A stretch of 64,000 nt of DNA from Idiomarina ramblicola (GTDB lineage Bacteria > Pseudomonadota > Gammaproteobacteria > Enterobacterales > Alteromonadaceae). Every line of letters begins with the position of its first letter. Position 1 is the first letter of the stretch. The notes below the pieces were generated by a model. That model ran no database searches. It saw only the letters and a program-made list of their open reading frames with translations, and had not been told where the DNA came from. Made by a program: the position numbers and the translations under genes. The stretch covers positions 186,001 to 250,000 of the forward strand of contig NZ_PIQC01000005.1 in assembly GCF_003987255.1 (NCBI RefSeq), in the 5' to 3' direction. Positions 40,171 through 49,800 of the stretch are shown in pieces.

Positions 40171-40836
40171 TTACGCTTTTGTATCGACACCAGAGTTCGA
40201 GTTGCGCGCAACCATCACCATCGCCGGACGCAATAAACGCCCATTCAGCTCATAGCCTTTTTGCATAACGGCCATAATGGTGTTGTTCGAATGCTCTTCC
40301 GATTCCTGCATGGACATGGCCTGGTGTTGATCAGGATTAAAAGCTTCGCCTTCTTCACCGATTGCTTTGACACCAAACTTTTCCAGCGTTGAGGTTAAAC
40401 TTTTGTAGGTCAGTTCGATGCCTTCAACAAAGTTTTTATTCGCCTCGTCTTCTTTATCTGCTAATTGCAGTGCGCGCTCCAGATTATCTACCGAAGTCAG
40501 GATCTCGTTAGCAAACTTTTCCAGCGCGAACTTATGTGCCTTTTCAACATCCTGACTGGCGCGACGACGAACGTTTTCCATTTCAGCCTGTGTGCGAAGA
40601 ACCGAATCACGCTGATCGTTCACTTTTGCTTCGGCTTTACTCAGAGCAAGCTCCAGCTCAGCAATGCGGTCCGTTTGCTCGGACGACTGACTCGCTGTTT
40701 CGGCTTCATCCGCAGTGATATCCTGCTGTAAAGCCTCTTCAGCAGCTTGTGCTGCTTCCTGCTCAGCTTTTTGCTGCTCTACCGTCGGTTCATTAGCCGT
40801 TTCAGCTTTTTGCTTCGACTCTTTTTTATCGGTCAT
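40171..40836 (-). CDS. grpE: Nucleotide exchange factor GrpE
   Basis: GrpE releases ADP from DnaK and acts as a thermosensor. The 221-residue protein has a charged, Gln/Glu-rich N-terminal region and a long coiled coil (about 55-140). The C-terminal beta domain with [39 protein letters not shown] matches the GrpE signature. The N-terminal acidic extension is somewhat longer than in E. coli (197 residues). It is first in the grpE-dnaK-dnaJ operon, behind a near-perfect sigma-32 promoter and divergent from nadK. Confidence 0.97.
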   Translation of the reverse strand: MTDKKESKQKAETANEPTVEQQKAEQEAAQAAEEALQQDITADEAETASQSSEQTDRIAELELALSKAEAKVNDQRDSVLRTQAEMENVRRRASQDVEKAHKFALEKFANEILTSVDNLERALQLADKEDEANKNFVEGIELTYKSLTSTLEKFGVKAIGEEGEAFNPDQHQAMSMQESEEHSNNTIMAVMQKGYELNGRLLRPAMVMVARNSNSGVDTKA

Positions 40837-40878
40837 AAGTGACTCTCTTTAACCAGTTTAAAATTAAGGTTGCAGAGT

Positions 40879-40906
40879 TAATGGGGGCAAGTTTTTTTCT
40901 TTCAAG
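40879..40906 (-). promoter_or_regulatory. Sigma-32 promoter of the grpE-dnaK-dnaJ operon
   Basis: On the minus strand CTTGAAA (40906-40900), a 13-base spacer and CCCCATTA (40886-40879) match the heat-shock sigma-factor consensus at every key base. The promoter lies about 40 bases before the grpE start in the 142-base divergent gap with nadK. Confidence 0.88.
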
Positions 40907-40978
40907 GGGATTTCTCTCTCTTGATAAATTTTCTTGCCCATCGTAGCGTAAGCACATGACCGCATAAGGATTCTACGA

Positions 40979-41857
40979 ATGAGTGCTTTTAAAAAAATTG
41001 GGTTACTTGGCAAAGCCAATGACCGTGGTACCCAATTAACCCTAGAAACCATTACCACAGCTTTAATCCACCGCGGTTTTGCTCTGCGCCTGGAAGCACG
41101 CACGGCTGAGCAACTCACTTTACCGGAACAAGTTGACACATTGAGCCTGCAGGATTTAGGCGAATGGGCGGAAATCGCCATTGTTGTTGGTGGTGACGGA
41201 AATATGTTGGGTGCTGCCCGTGCCTTATGCGAACAAGATGTTGGCGTGATAGGCGTCAACCGGGGTAACTTAGGCTTTTTAACCGATTTAGACCCCGACG
41301 AAGTCATGACCCCCCTGCTTGCCGTCTTAAACGGAGATTATCATGTAGAAGAGCGTTTTCTGGTTTCGGCTGAAGTTATAAGCGGTGGTAAACCTTCTGG
41401 CACCGGCCGTGCAATTAATGAAATCGTCTTGCACTCCGATAAAGTCGCTCACATGATAGAATTTGAACTTTATGTGGATGACCATTTCGTTTTTAGCCAA
41501 CGCTCAGACGGGTTGATTTGTGCCACTCCAACCGGCTCCACCGCGTACTCTTTATCAGGTGGCGGTCCCATTCTACATCCCGGTCTTGACGCTATGACGT
41601 TAGTTCCTATGTTTCCGCACACGCTGAGTAGCCGACCTATTGTTGTAGACGGAAGCAGCGAAGTCAGGCTTAAAGCCGCTTATGACAACGATTTACTCCA
41701 GATAAGTTGCGACGGCCACGCGCGCATGACGGTGCACCCCGGAGATGATGTTATCATCAAAAAATACCCAAAAACTTTACGATTGATCCATCCAATAGAC
41801 CACAACTATTATCACGTATTGCGTAACAAACTTGGCTGGGGCAGCAGACTTTTTTAA
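40979..41857 (+). CDS. nadK: NAD kinase
   Basis: NadK phosphorylates NAD to NADP. The 292-residue protein carries the GGDG motif ([13 protein letters not shown], residues ~70-82), the adjacent [15 protein letters not shown] and the NAD-binding [17 protein letters not shown] loop near residue 180. It is divergent from grpE, the classical nadK/grpE arrangement, and is followed by recN after 80 bases. Confidence 0.98.
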   Translation: MSAFKKIGLLGKANDRGTQLTLETITTALIHRGFALRLEARTAEQLTLPEQVDTLSLQDLGEWAEIAIVVGGDGNMLGAARALCEQDVGVIGVNRGNLGFLTDLDPDEVMTPLLAVLNGDYHVEERFLVSAEVISGGKPSGTGRAINEIVLHSDKVAHMIEFELYVDDHFVFSQRSDGLICATPTGSTAYSLSGGGPILHPGLDAMTLVPMFPHTLSSRPIVVDGSSEVRLKAAYDNDLLQISCDGHARMTVHPGDDVIIKKYPKTLRLIHPIDHNYYHVLRNKLGWGSRLF

Positions 41858-41866
41858 ACGGGAAAC

Positions 41867-41894
41867 TTGCATTTCAGCATATCTACTGTATAAA
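41867..41894 (+). promoter_or_regulatory. recN promoter
   Basis: TTGCAT (41867-41872) and TATAAA (41889-41894) are separated by 16 bases. A start near 41901 would place the LexA box immediately downstream of the -10, across the initial transcribed region. Confidence 0.6.
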
Positions 41895-41903
41895 TACTGT
41901 ATA

Positions 41904-41923
41904 ACCTGTATATATCAACAGTA
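41904..41923 (+). promoter_or_regulatory. LexA (SOS) box of recN
   Basis: The 16-base core CTGT-N8-ACAG at 41906-41921 matches the gammaproteobacterial LexA consensus in both half-sites, with an AT-rich centre and TA after the right arm. It lies 16 bases before the recN ATG. A degenerate second copy (TACTGTATAAATACTGTA, 41884-41901) overlaps the -10; E. coli recN also has more than one box. Confidence 0.85.
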
Positions 41924-41937
41924 TTGGAGCGAAGTCT

Positions 41938-43602
41938 ATGTTATCGCAATTAACTATTCGCAACTTTGCCGTCGTTAAATCTTTAGACATTGAGTTTCAT
42001 AAAGGAATGACAGCTATTACCGGTGAAACCGGCGCCGGTAAGTCTATCGCTCTTGATGCCCTGAGCCTTTGCCTGGGGAGTAGAGCCGATGCTAATTGGG
42101 TTCGCCCCGGTCAGGAAAAAGCAGAAATAACCGCAGTTTTCACACTGGAAAGCGACAGTCCGGTGTTTCAATGGTTGGCGGCAAACGAGTTTGATGCAGA
42201 CGATGACTGCGTATTACGTCGAGTTATACAACGCGATGGCCGCTCCAAGGCCTGGATAAATGGTACTCCTGTCCCCGTAAGCCAACAAAAGTCGCTGGCA
42301 CCACTGCTGGTCAATATTCATGGCCAACACGAACACCAATTGCTATTAAAAGAAGAGCATCAACTGACTCTACTGGATAGTTACGCACGTCACCAGCACT
42401 TACTGGATGATGTTCAGCAAAATTATCGAAACTGGGCTTCAGTTGAAAAACAATATCAAAACTACCAACAACAAAAAGAAGAACTGGAAGCTCAACGTCA
42501 GTTACTCGAATACCAGGTTAATGAACTGAACGAATTTGCACTGGCAGATGGTGAATTTGAAGAATTGGAGCAAAAACACACACGTTTAAGTAACAGTAAA
42601 GTTTTACTGGAAGCCGGAGTATTCGCTTTAAATGCGCTCTATGAAGGTGAGCACAATAATGCCTCAGGTCTCGTCCAGTCTGCCAGTCAGCGACTAGCCG
42701 AAGCCGCAGAAATGGATGCCACGCTCTCACCTATCCATCAATTGCTGCAACAGGCAAAAGTGCACATTGAAGAGGCCGCATTAGAACTGCGGCAGTATCA
42801 GGATGATTTAGAGCTTGATCCCGGCGAACTTCAATTGGTAGAAGACCGTTTAAGTGCAGCTATTCATTTGGCAAAAAAGCATCAGATACCGGGTTCAGAA
42901 CTTAGCCTGCAACACCAAAAATTAATCGATGAACTGAATAACCTGGAGCAAGCTGGAGAGCAAGCTGAGAAGCTCGATGCAGACAGGCAGCAAGCGAAAA
43001 AAATCTATCGTGAAAGTACACAGAAGTTATCCGCCAGCCGAGAACAGGCTGCGGCAGAATTGAGCCAGAAGATAAGTAGCTCAATGCATGAGCTTAACAT
43101 GCCACACGGTCGTTTCGTTATTCAGGTAGAACATGATGCTAATGCCAGAGCAACTCGCTTTGGTACTGATCAGGTCGATTTCCTGGTAACAACCAACCCC
43201 GGACAACCCATTCAGGCACTTAATAAAGTCGCTTCAGGTGGTGAACTTTCAAGAATCAGCCTTGCCATACAGGTGATGACCGCAACGCAGAAAACGGTTC
43301 CAACCATGATGTTCGATGAAGTTGATGTTGGTGTTAGTGGTCCTACAGCAGCAATTGTAGGCGCTATGCTCCAAGCGTTAGGAAAAACATCTCAAGTTAT
43401 CTGTGTCACACATTTACCGCAAGTTGCGGCCAAAGCCCATCAACAGTTGCAAGTTAATAAGACGACAGATGGGGCCGAGACAGAAACTGCTGTTGTTGCA
43501 CTATCTAAGGAACAAAGAGTCATTGAACTAGCACGTTTGCTGGGAGGCGACAAAGTTACTGACATGGCAAAAGCTAATGCCAGAGAACTACTCGCGAGTT
43601 AA
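41938..43602 (+). CDS. recN: DNA repair protein RecN
   Basis: RecN is an SMC-like ATPase used in double-strand-break repair. The 554-residue protein has Walker A ITGETGAGKSIALDAL (residues ~29-44), two coiled-coil arms rich in Gln/Glu/Leu (about 155-225 and 290-370), the ABC signature VASGGELSRISLA and Walker B MMFDEVDVGVSG, then a D-loop/His-switch region. SOS control is supported by the LexA box. It is followed after 86 bases by bamE, a conserved pairing. Confidence 0.97.
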   Translation: MLSQLTIRNFAVVKSLDIEFHKGMTAITGETGAGKSIALDALSLCLGSRADANWVRPGQEKAEITAVFTLESDSPVFQWLAANEFDADDDCVLRRVIQRDGRSKAWINGTPVPVSQQKSLAPLLVNIHGQHEHQLLLKEEHQLTLLDSYARHQHLLDDVQQNYRNWASVEKQYQNYQQQKEELEAQRQLLEYQVNELNEFALADGEFEELEQKHTRLSNSKVLLEAGVFALNALYEGEHNNASGLVQSASQRLAEAAEMDATLSPIHQLLQQAKVHIEEAALELRQYQDDLELDPGELQLVEDRLSAAIHLAKKHQIPGSELSLQHQKLIDELNNLEQAGEQAEKLDADRQQAKKIYRESTQKLSASREQAAAELSQKISSSMHELNMPHGRFVIQVEHDANARATRFGTDQVDFLVTTNPGQPIQALNKVASGGELSRISLAIQVMTATQKTVPTMMFDEVDVGVSGPTAAIVGAMLQALGKTSQVICVTHLPQVAAKAHQQLQVNKTTDGAETETAVVALSKEQRVIELARLLGGDKVTDMAKANARELLAS

Positions 43603-43688
43603 ATTCGTTCTATGCTGGCGTTCGGTGAAGTCATTGTTTATCATCAACGCCAATACAATCAATTGAGATTAATTTTAATAGGTATTTC

Positions 43689-44039
43689 ATGTCAAGATTT
43701 GGAGTTTTTCTAGTTGCCGTTATTGCCTTAAATGGCTGTTCTCTACTCGACAAAATGGTTTATCGCATTGATATTCCACAAGGGAATTATCTTGAGCAAG
43801 AAGATGTTGATAAATTACGTATCGGTATGACCGCAGAGCAAGTCGTTTTCGTACTAGGAAACCCGGTTGCTGAAAACAGTTTTGATTCTGACCGCTGGGT
43901 ATACCTTTACGAAATGGACCCAAACTCCGGCGAGGATTATCGCAAAGAGCTAGTGCTAACCTTCAATAATAAACAACTACAGGGCTTTGAAGGTGATTTT
44001 GATAAACCAGAAGATTTTGATCAACCACTGGATCAATAA
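43689..44039 (+). CDS. bamE: Outer-membrane assembly lipoprotein BamE
   Basis: BamE is a lipoprotein of the BAM complex that inserts outer-membrane barrels. The 116-residue protein has a lipobox L-N-G-C (Cys17). The SmpA/OmlA fold is recognised by YRIDIPQGNYLEQEDVDKLRIGMTAEQVVFVLGNPV and DRWVYLYE. The tail is acidic (DFDKPEDFDQPLDQ). I see no clear sigma-E promoter in the 86-base gap after recN. Confidence 0.96.
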   Translation: MSRFGVFLVAVIALNGCSLLDKMVYRIDIPQGNYLEQEDVDKLRIGMTAEQVVFVLGNPVAENSFDSDRWVYLYEMDPNSGEDYRKELVLTFNNKQLQGFEGDFDKPEDFDQPLDQ

Positions 44040-44071
44040 CTCGCTTTAAAAAATATACGGCAAGGAGAATT

Positions 44072-46780
44072 ATGGCGAACTCTTCACCCACTGATGAGGT
44101 CGTCCGTGTTGTCCGCAGTTCTGGAGACAAACGAGACTATCAACACCTAACTCTGGAAAACCAACTTAGGGTGTTGTTGGTTCACTGCCCCGATAGCCCA
44201 AAGGCCGCAGCCTCTGTTGCGGTCAATGCTGGGCACTTCGATGATCCCGAGCATACACAGGGCTTAGCTCATTTTCTTGAACACATGCTGTTTTTAGGAA
44301 GTGAGAAGTACCCTGAACCCGCTGCTTTCGGCCATTTCCTAAATCTACACGGTGGTCAGCATAATGCATGGACAGGCACTGAATTTTCAAATTTTCACTT
44401 TGATTGTAATGCTAATGCCTTACCTCGTTCTTTAGAGTTTTTTTCTGCCATGCTGAAAGAGCCACTATTATCCGAAGCCTGGATTACTAAAGAAAGACAA
44501 TCTATAGAATCCGAGTTTCGGCTAAAACAAAACGATGAACTTCGTCGCCTGTACCAAGTGCATAAGGTTACAGCCAATTCCGAGCATCCTTTCAGCCAAT
44601 TTTCAGTAGGAAACCTTAAAACACTTAAAAGTGATGAATACGGTAACCTAAAAGCTAAGCTAAAAAGTTTCTTCGAGGAACATTACGTTGCCCAAAGAAT
44701 GCGACTGGTTCTTGCCGGCCCACAATCTATTGAAGAACTTGGGCAACTGGCACAGCACTATTTTTCTCAGATAAAGCAAGAAAGTCATAGAAAGAATCCA
44801 ATTACAAAACCTTTGTATTTAAAACGACAAAGAGGCGTATGGATCAAGGTGAGACCTATCAAAGTTGCGTACCGCCTTATTCTTACGCTGCCCTTGCCAA
44901 GTATCGACGCCGATTATCCACATAAAACAACCAGCTATATTGCTCATTTACTGGGTTACGAAGGCCCGGGCAGTTTATTCAATGCATTGCGCTCAAAAGG
45001 ATGGGTTAATTCATTGTCTGCAGGCGGAGGCATCAGTGGAAGTAACTTCAAAGACTTTAATATCAACTTGCAGCTTACCGAGTCGGGACGCCACAAAGTT
45101 GAGCAGGTTGTCCAATGGATTTTTGCTTATATTCGAAAAATTGAAGCTGAAGGTATTGAGGACTGGCGTTACGAAGAGAGGCGCATCACCACGGAAATGA
45201 GTTTCCTCTACCAAGAGCCCACGCCGGTTGGTGAGCTTACTAATCAATTATCAGTTAATGCGTTTCACTATAAGATGGAAGATGCGTTATATGGTGATTA
45301 CCGTATGGATGGTCTAAATCCCTCCTACGCGAAACAACTGCTGCGACAGATGACAGCGGAAAATGCTCGTATAACGTTAGTCGCCCCCGATGTAACGACA
45401 ACAGAAACTGCGCCTATATACCACACAGAATATAGTTTGGAGGCTATCAGCACAGGGCAACATAAAAGCTTTCAAACAACTCCACAGGATTTTAATTGTG
45501 CATTACCTAAGCCTAATCGTTTCTTAAACTCACGTTTTGAACCTTTGCCCCTGGAAGTTGGGGGGTCAATACCGAAGCTGATTGAAGACAGCGCGCAGTT
45601 GCAATTATGGCATTTGCAAGACCGCGACTTCAGAGTCCCTAAAGGTCATATTTACCTATCATTGAAGTTACCAGCAGTGACCAGTTCCGCCTTCAACTTT
45701 GCCATCGCCAGATTATGGTCAGAGTTAATGATAGATGCATTAAACGACGATCTTTACGACGCTGAAGTTGCTGGCCTGCACTTTAATATTTATCCGACGC
45801 AAAGTGGAATAACAATACATACAACGGGTCTGTCTGCTGGTCAGATTCCTTTAATGCAACATCTTATTGAACGCTCATTAAAAACGCGCTTCGCAAGACG
45901 CCGTTGGAATGACCTTAAGCAAAGCCTCCTAAGCAACTGGCTCTCCGCTCACCAGAATCAACCACTGAATAAGCTGTTTGCTGAGTTGAACCAACAACTG
46001 CAGTCCGGCTTATTTCGACTAAGCGATTTAGCCTGCGAATTAGCCCCTGTTTCATTTCGCCAATTTACGGTAGAAGTCGCTAAACTTTTTTCACCTATCC
46101 ATGTAACCGCATTTGCTCACGGTGACTGGCAAAAGGAAAATGCATTGCAACTTGGTCAGCTTATTAAAGCGAATTTGCCAAGTTCTCAAAACGCCTCCAC
46201 AAGAAGACCCCCTATAAAACGTGTTCGCGACTTTGTTGCTCAGCAGCTCGATGTCCCGTCTGAGCATTCCGATACCGCTTTGCTTCTTTATTACCAAGGG
46301 GTAGATGACACATCAACTGAGCAAGTAAGTTTTATGCTATTGCAGCAACTGATCCATCAGTCTATTTTTCAAACCCTGAGAACTGAAAAGCAACTTGGGT
46401 ATGTTGCCGGTAGTCAGTATTTCCCAGTACAACGATTGCCAGGAATTTTATTCTTCTTACAATCACATGAGTTTACCGCTGATGAGATTTTTCAAGCAAT
46501 GCAAGAGGTTATTGAACAACAGCTAGAAAAACTTAATAACCTGACGCTTAAAGAATGGCACCATGCTAAATCCATACTCAAACAACAAATTAAGACTGTC
46601 GATCGCAACCTTAGAGTTCGAAGTCAAAGGCTTTGGGGAGCGATTCAATTAGGCGATACCGAGTTTAATCGCCAACAACAGCTGTTATCAGCGCTGGAAC
46701 ATTGTCAGTTAGTAGAGTGGTTAGAAAGAATAAAACAACGCTTAACTGATAAAACGCAGGCGCTAAGGCTTCAAACCTGA
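44072..46780 (+). CDS. M16 (pitrilysin/insulinase-like) metallopeptidase
   Basis: A 902-residue M16 peptidase. The inverted zinc motif is H67-F-L-E70-H71 in LAHFLEHMLFLGSEKYPE, with the third ligand probably E148 (ERQSIESEF), 77 residues later as in pitrilysin. Four M16 half-domains are expected; the C-terminal half keeps the RTEKQLGYVAG motif. No signal peptide is evident, unlike E. coli periplasmic PtrA, so it may be cytoplasmic. It starts 32 bases after bamE with AAGGAG before the ATG. Likely a peptide-degrading enzyme; the symbol ptrA is withheld because of the missing signal. Confidence 0.9.
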   Translation: MANSSPTDEVVRVVRSSGDKRDYQHLTLENQLRVLLVHCPDSPKAAASVAVNAGHFDDPEHTQGLAHFLEHMLFLGSEKYPEPAAFGHFLNLHGGQHNAWTGTEFSNFHFDCNANALPRSLEFFSAMLKEPLLSEAWITKERQSIESEFRLKQNDELRRLYQVHKVTANSEHPFSQFSVGNLKTLKSDEYGNLKAKLKSFFEEHYVAQRMRLVLAGPQSIEELGQLAQHYFSQIKQESHRKNPITKPLYLKRQRGVWIKVRPIKVAYRLILTLPLPSIDADYPHKTTSYIAHLLGYEGPGSLFNALRSKGWVNSLSAGGGISGSNFKDFNINLQLTESGRHKVEQVVQWIFAYIRKIEAEGIEDWRYEERRITTEMSFLYQEPTPVGELTNQLSVNAFHYKMEDALYGDYRMDGLNPSYAKQLLRQMTAENARITLVAPDVTTTETAPIYHTEYSLEAISTGQHKSFQTTPQDFNCALPKPNRFLNSRFEPLPLEVGGSIPKLIEDSAQLQLWHLQDRDFRVPKGHIYLSLKLPAVTSSAFNFAIARLWSELMIDALNDDLYDAEVAGLHFNIYPTQSGITIHTTGLSAGQIPLMQHLIERSLKTRFARRRWNDLKQSLLSNWLSAHQNQPLNKLFAELNQQLQSGLFRLSDLACELAPVSFRQFTVEVAKLFSPIHVTAFAHGDWQKENALQLGQLIKANLPSSQNASTRRPPIKRVRDFVAQQLDVPSEHSDTALLLYYQGVDDTSTEQVSFMLLQQLIHQSIFQTLRTEKQLGYVAGSQYFPVQRLPGILFFLQSHEFTADEIFQAMQEVIEQQLEKLNNLTLKEWHHAKSILKQQIKTVDRNLRVRSQRLWGAIQLGDTEFNRQQQLLSALEHCQLVEWLERIKQRLTDKTQALRLQT

Positions 46781-46803
46781 TAACCGAAAGCGTAGAATAG
46801 CCT

Positions 46804-46832
46804 TTGACAGTAAGCAGCTCTATCGCTATCTT
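46804..46832 (+). promoter_or_regulatory. Promoter of the GGDEF/EAL gene
   Basis: A perfect TTGACA -35 (46804-46809) and TATCTT -10 (46827-46832, 4/6) are 17 bases apart, about 50 bases upstream of the GTG start. The downstream leader is AT-rich, with an AGCAGCT/AGCTGCT repeat spanning it. Confidence 0.55.
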
Positions 46833-46884
46833 AACGATATATTAACAATAAAAGCTGCTAAAGTAGCCACTCATTAGGTTTTTC

Positions 46885-49800
46885 GTGACTTTTACTTTGC
46901 CTATCAGAACATTATGCTCTGCTCTTTTTCTATGCTTTTTGTTATTTAAAAGCTATAGCCCCGATGTTTATGCACAAGAGCCTTTTAAAAGTTCCCAAAC
47001 GAAACAATGGTCTTTTTCAGATGGTCTGCCGAGCAATCGTATCAACGATATTGCTGAAGGTCCGGGTGGCTTTCTCTGGATTGCGACAGCAAACGGCCTT
47101 AGTCGTTTTGACGGGACTCAGTTTTACAATTATCCAGTAGCGTCTGGTACCGATAGCAATCTGCTTTCAAGCAGTATTAATCAACTGTTTTTTGATGAAT
47201 CAGGAACGCTTTGGCTTAGCACAGCAACAAGTCTTGCAAAATTCTCACCGTCGTCGGGTTCAATCGTTATTGTCGACCTTCCTGGGGTTCAATCGGCAAG
47301 TGAAGCCAACATAAGACACATTTCAGAAGATTCCAGCGGTCGTCTACTTGTTACTACTGAACATTTCGTTTTCAGGAGCAACGCACTTTCCAGTCAGTTT
47401 GAACGACTAACCTTAACCTATAATAACGACCCCATTACCAAGGTTAATTATATTTATCGTGGAAAAAATTGGTATTGGTTGAGTACTGATGAAGATGGCG
47501 TGTTCGTTTGGGATGGTTTTTCCCGGGAAGTTTTTGCTCTTAATAAGCAAAACCCCATTACCGATAACATACCAGGTAGCCAGCTTCATGCAGCTTCGCA
47601 TTATCAACAGCAACTTTGGCTAGCCACTGATCAAGGAGTCATCGTACTTGATAAAGATTTCCGTTTAATATCTACACCCGACGCTATTAGTGAACTGGAT
47701 AATATTACTGACATACAAATAACCAAAAGTAACAATGTCCTCTTCAGTACAACCAACGGTCTTTATCAACTAACTGATAATCAGCTCACGAAACTTCATG
47801 ATTTCGCCGTTAGCGGAGCCGAGCAAATTACCCGGGGAGATATTTTTTCTCTCTCTAAAAAACAGGGCCTTTTTCAAATAGAGACACCTTTTGCCCCCGC
47901 AGCATTGGGACAAGCACAACTAAGTCGCTCAAGCACCCTGTCAATTAATGTCCCTAAAGTCATGCAGCAAGTTTCGTCCGCAACTGAAGACAACAATGGT
48001 AACTGGTGGCTGGCTACTGACCTCGGCTTATTATTCTACGACACTCAGCAAGGGGAAATATCAGAACTCAACCATTACCCTGACGCCAAAGTTCAGGTTA
48101 ATGAAATGCGTTTATTCTCTAATCAGTTATATGTAATAAGTAACTCTGAGGCGCTGTATCAATACGATATTGTTGATAAAAATTGGAATAAATTGAACGT
48201 GCCTGAACTACCGACAGAGCTGGCTGATTTTAATTTAACAGAACTTGGCCATACGCTTTGGCTGCACACAAGTGAATACGCATTAGAGATTAATCAATTT
48301 GGCGTGATTTCCGAAACAAAAGCTATCACTAAAGGAAGTTCAATTTATCTTAACCCACTGCATGTAGAAACAAAAAAGATAAGTGAGAACAGCTACTTAT
48401 TCAATTTCACAATGCCTTTTGCAGTTGCCCCTAATCAACTTATCTATCGCTACAAAATAAGCAGTACAAACGATAATTGGCAAATGCTAAGTAAAGGCCA
48501 TAGCTCAGTTCAGTTTTCATCCATACCTGCGGGTCTGAATGAATTCGAAGTTCAAGCGTCTTATGACGGTGAAAGATGGTCTCCATCGACCTTAAAACGG
48601 TTCAACGTAACAGTCCCATTTTGGCAAAGTCCGATTGCCTGGGCGGGTTATATTCTTTTTGTTTTACTGGGAGCAGCGATCTACTGGCTTAACCACCGTC
48701 GACGCCGAGCCACATTACAACAGGAACTTCAACAATTCCAACGACAGACTCATAGCCTTCAGTCGAGCCAATATCAATGTTGGGAATGGGATTTAAACTC
48801 CGGAGAACTGATTCGACAAAACATCTGGCAAAACTGTCCGGCTTTTCCTATTGATGGTAAGCGACTCGGCTTTTCCGGTGGCAAATCAAATGTCCATCCA
48901 GAAGACTTACAACGCTTGCAGAAAAACCTTGATGAGCATTTACAGGGTCAGTCGGATTTATTCGAATGCAGCTACCGCTTAGATAACCAGGGCAGCTGGC
49001 TTTGGGTTTTAGATCGTGGAAAGTTGCAGAGTGATGGCGAAAGCCACTTGATGTTTGGTACATTAAGCGACATTAGCAGCTTGGTAAGTTCTGAGGAACG
49101 GATCAATATGCTGGCATCATCCATCACCAATATATCGGATGGAATCTGTATTTTTGATCGCTTTTTCCGCAAACGGGAAGTCAATAATGCGTTTGAGAGC
49201 ATCACCGGCTTCCAGCGTGATCAAGTGCTCGGTCAGTTATTAACACTTCCCTGCTATCCGGAAAGCTTTGTTAATCAAATAAAACGCGCTGTAATAAAAG
49301 ACGGAACCTGGCGTGGCGAACTCACCGATGTTAAAGCTGATGGCGGTGAGTTTCTCATGGAGCTTACGCTTGATGCCGTTCGCGACGACAATGGAGAAGT
49401 ATCTCTAATCGTTGCCAGTTTTTCTGATATTACCGAAAGACGGCATACTGAAAATGAACTGCGTCGACTTTCAAATACTGACACCTTAACGGGTTTACCT
49501 AACCGTTCTTACTTTCAGGTGAGTCACTCAAATTTAGTCCGGAAGAAAGTTTCTCATACTTTATTACTCTTTGACCTCGATGACTTTAAGAAGATTAACG
49601 ACTCCCTGGGGCATGAAATCGGGGATGAGCTCCTATGCCAGGTGGCCGAGCGACTAATGGACATTGGACGTAGGCAGGATACGCTTTATCGGTTGGGTGG
49701 TGATGAATTTGGGCTACTTATTGAAGACAGCGTCGATATTAACCTGATTGGCGATTTAGGAAACCAAATAAATCTTAAAGTATCCGAACCTTATCTGATA

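Noticed and set aside
43603-43688. Sigma-E promoter for bamE
   Set aside because: No GAACTT/TCTGA-like pair with correct spacing.
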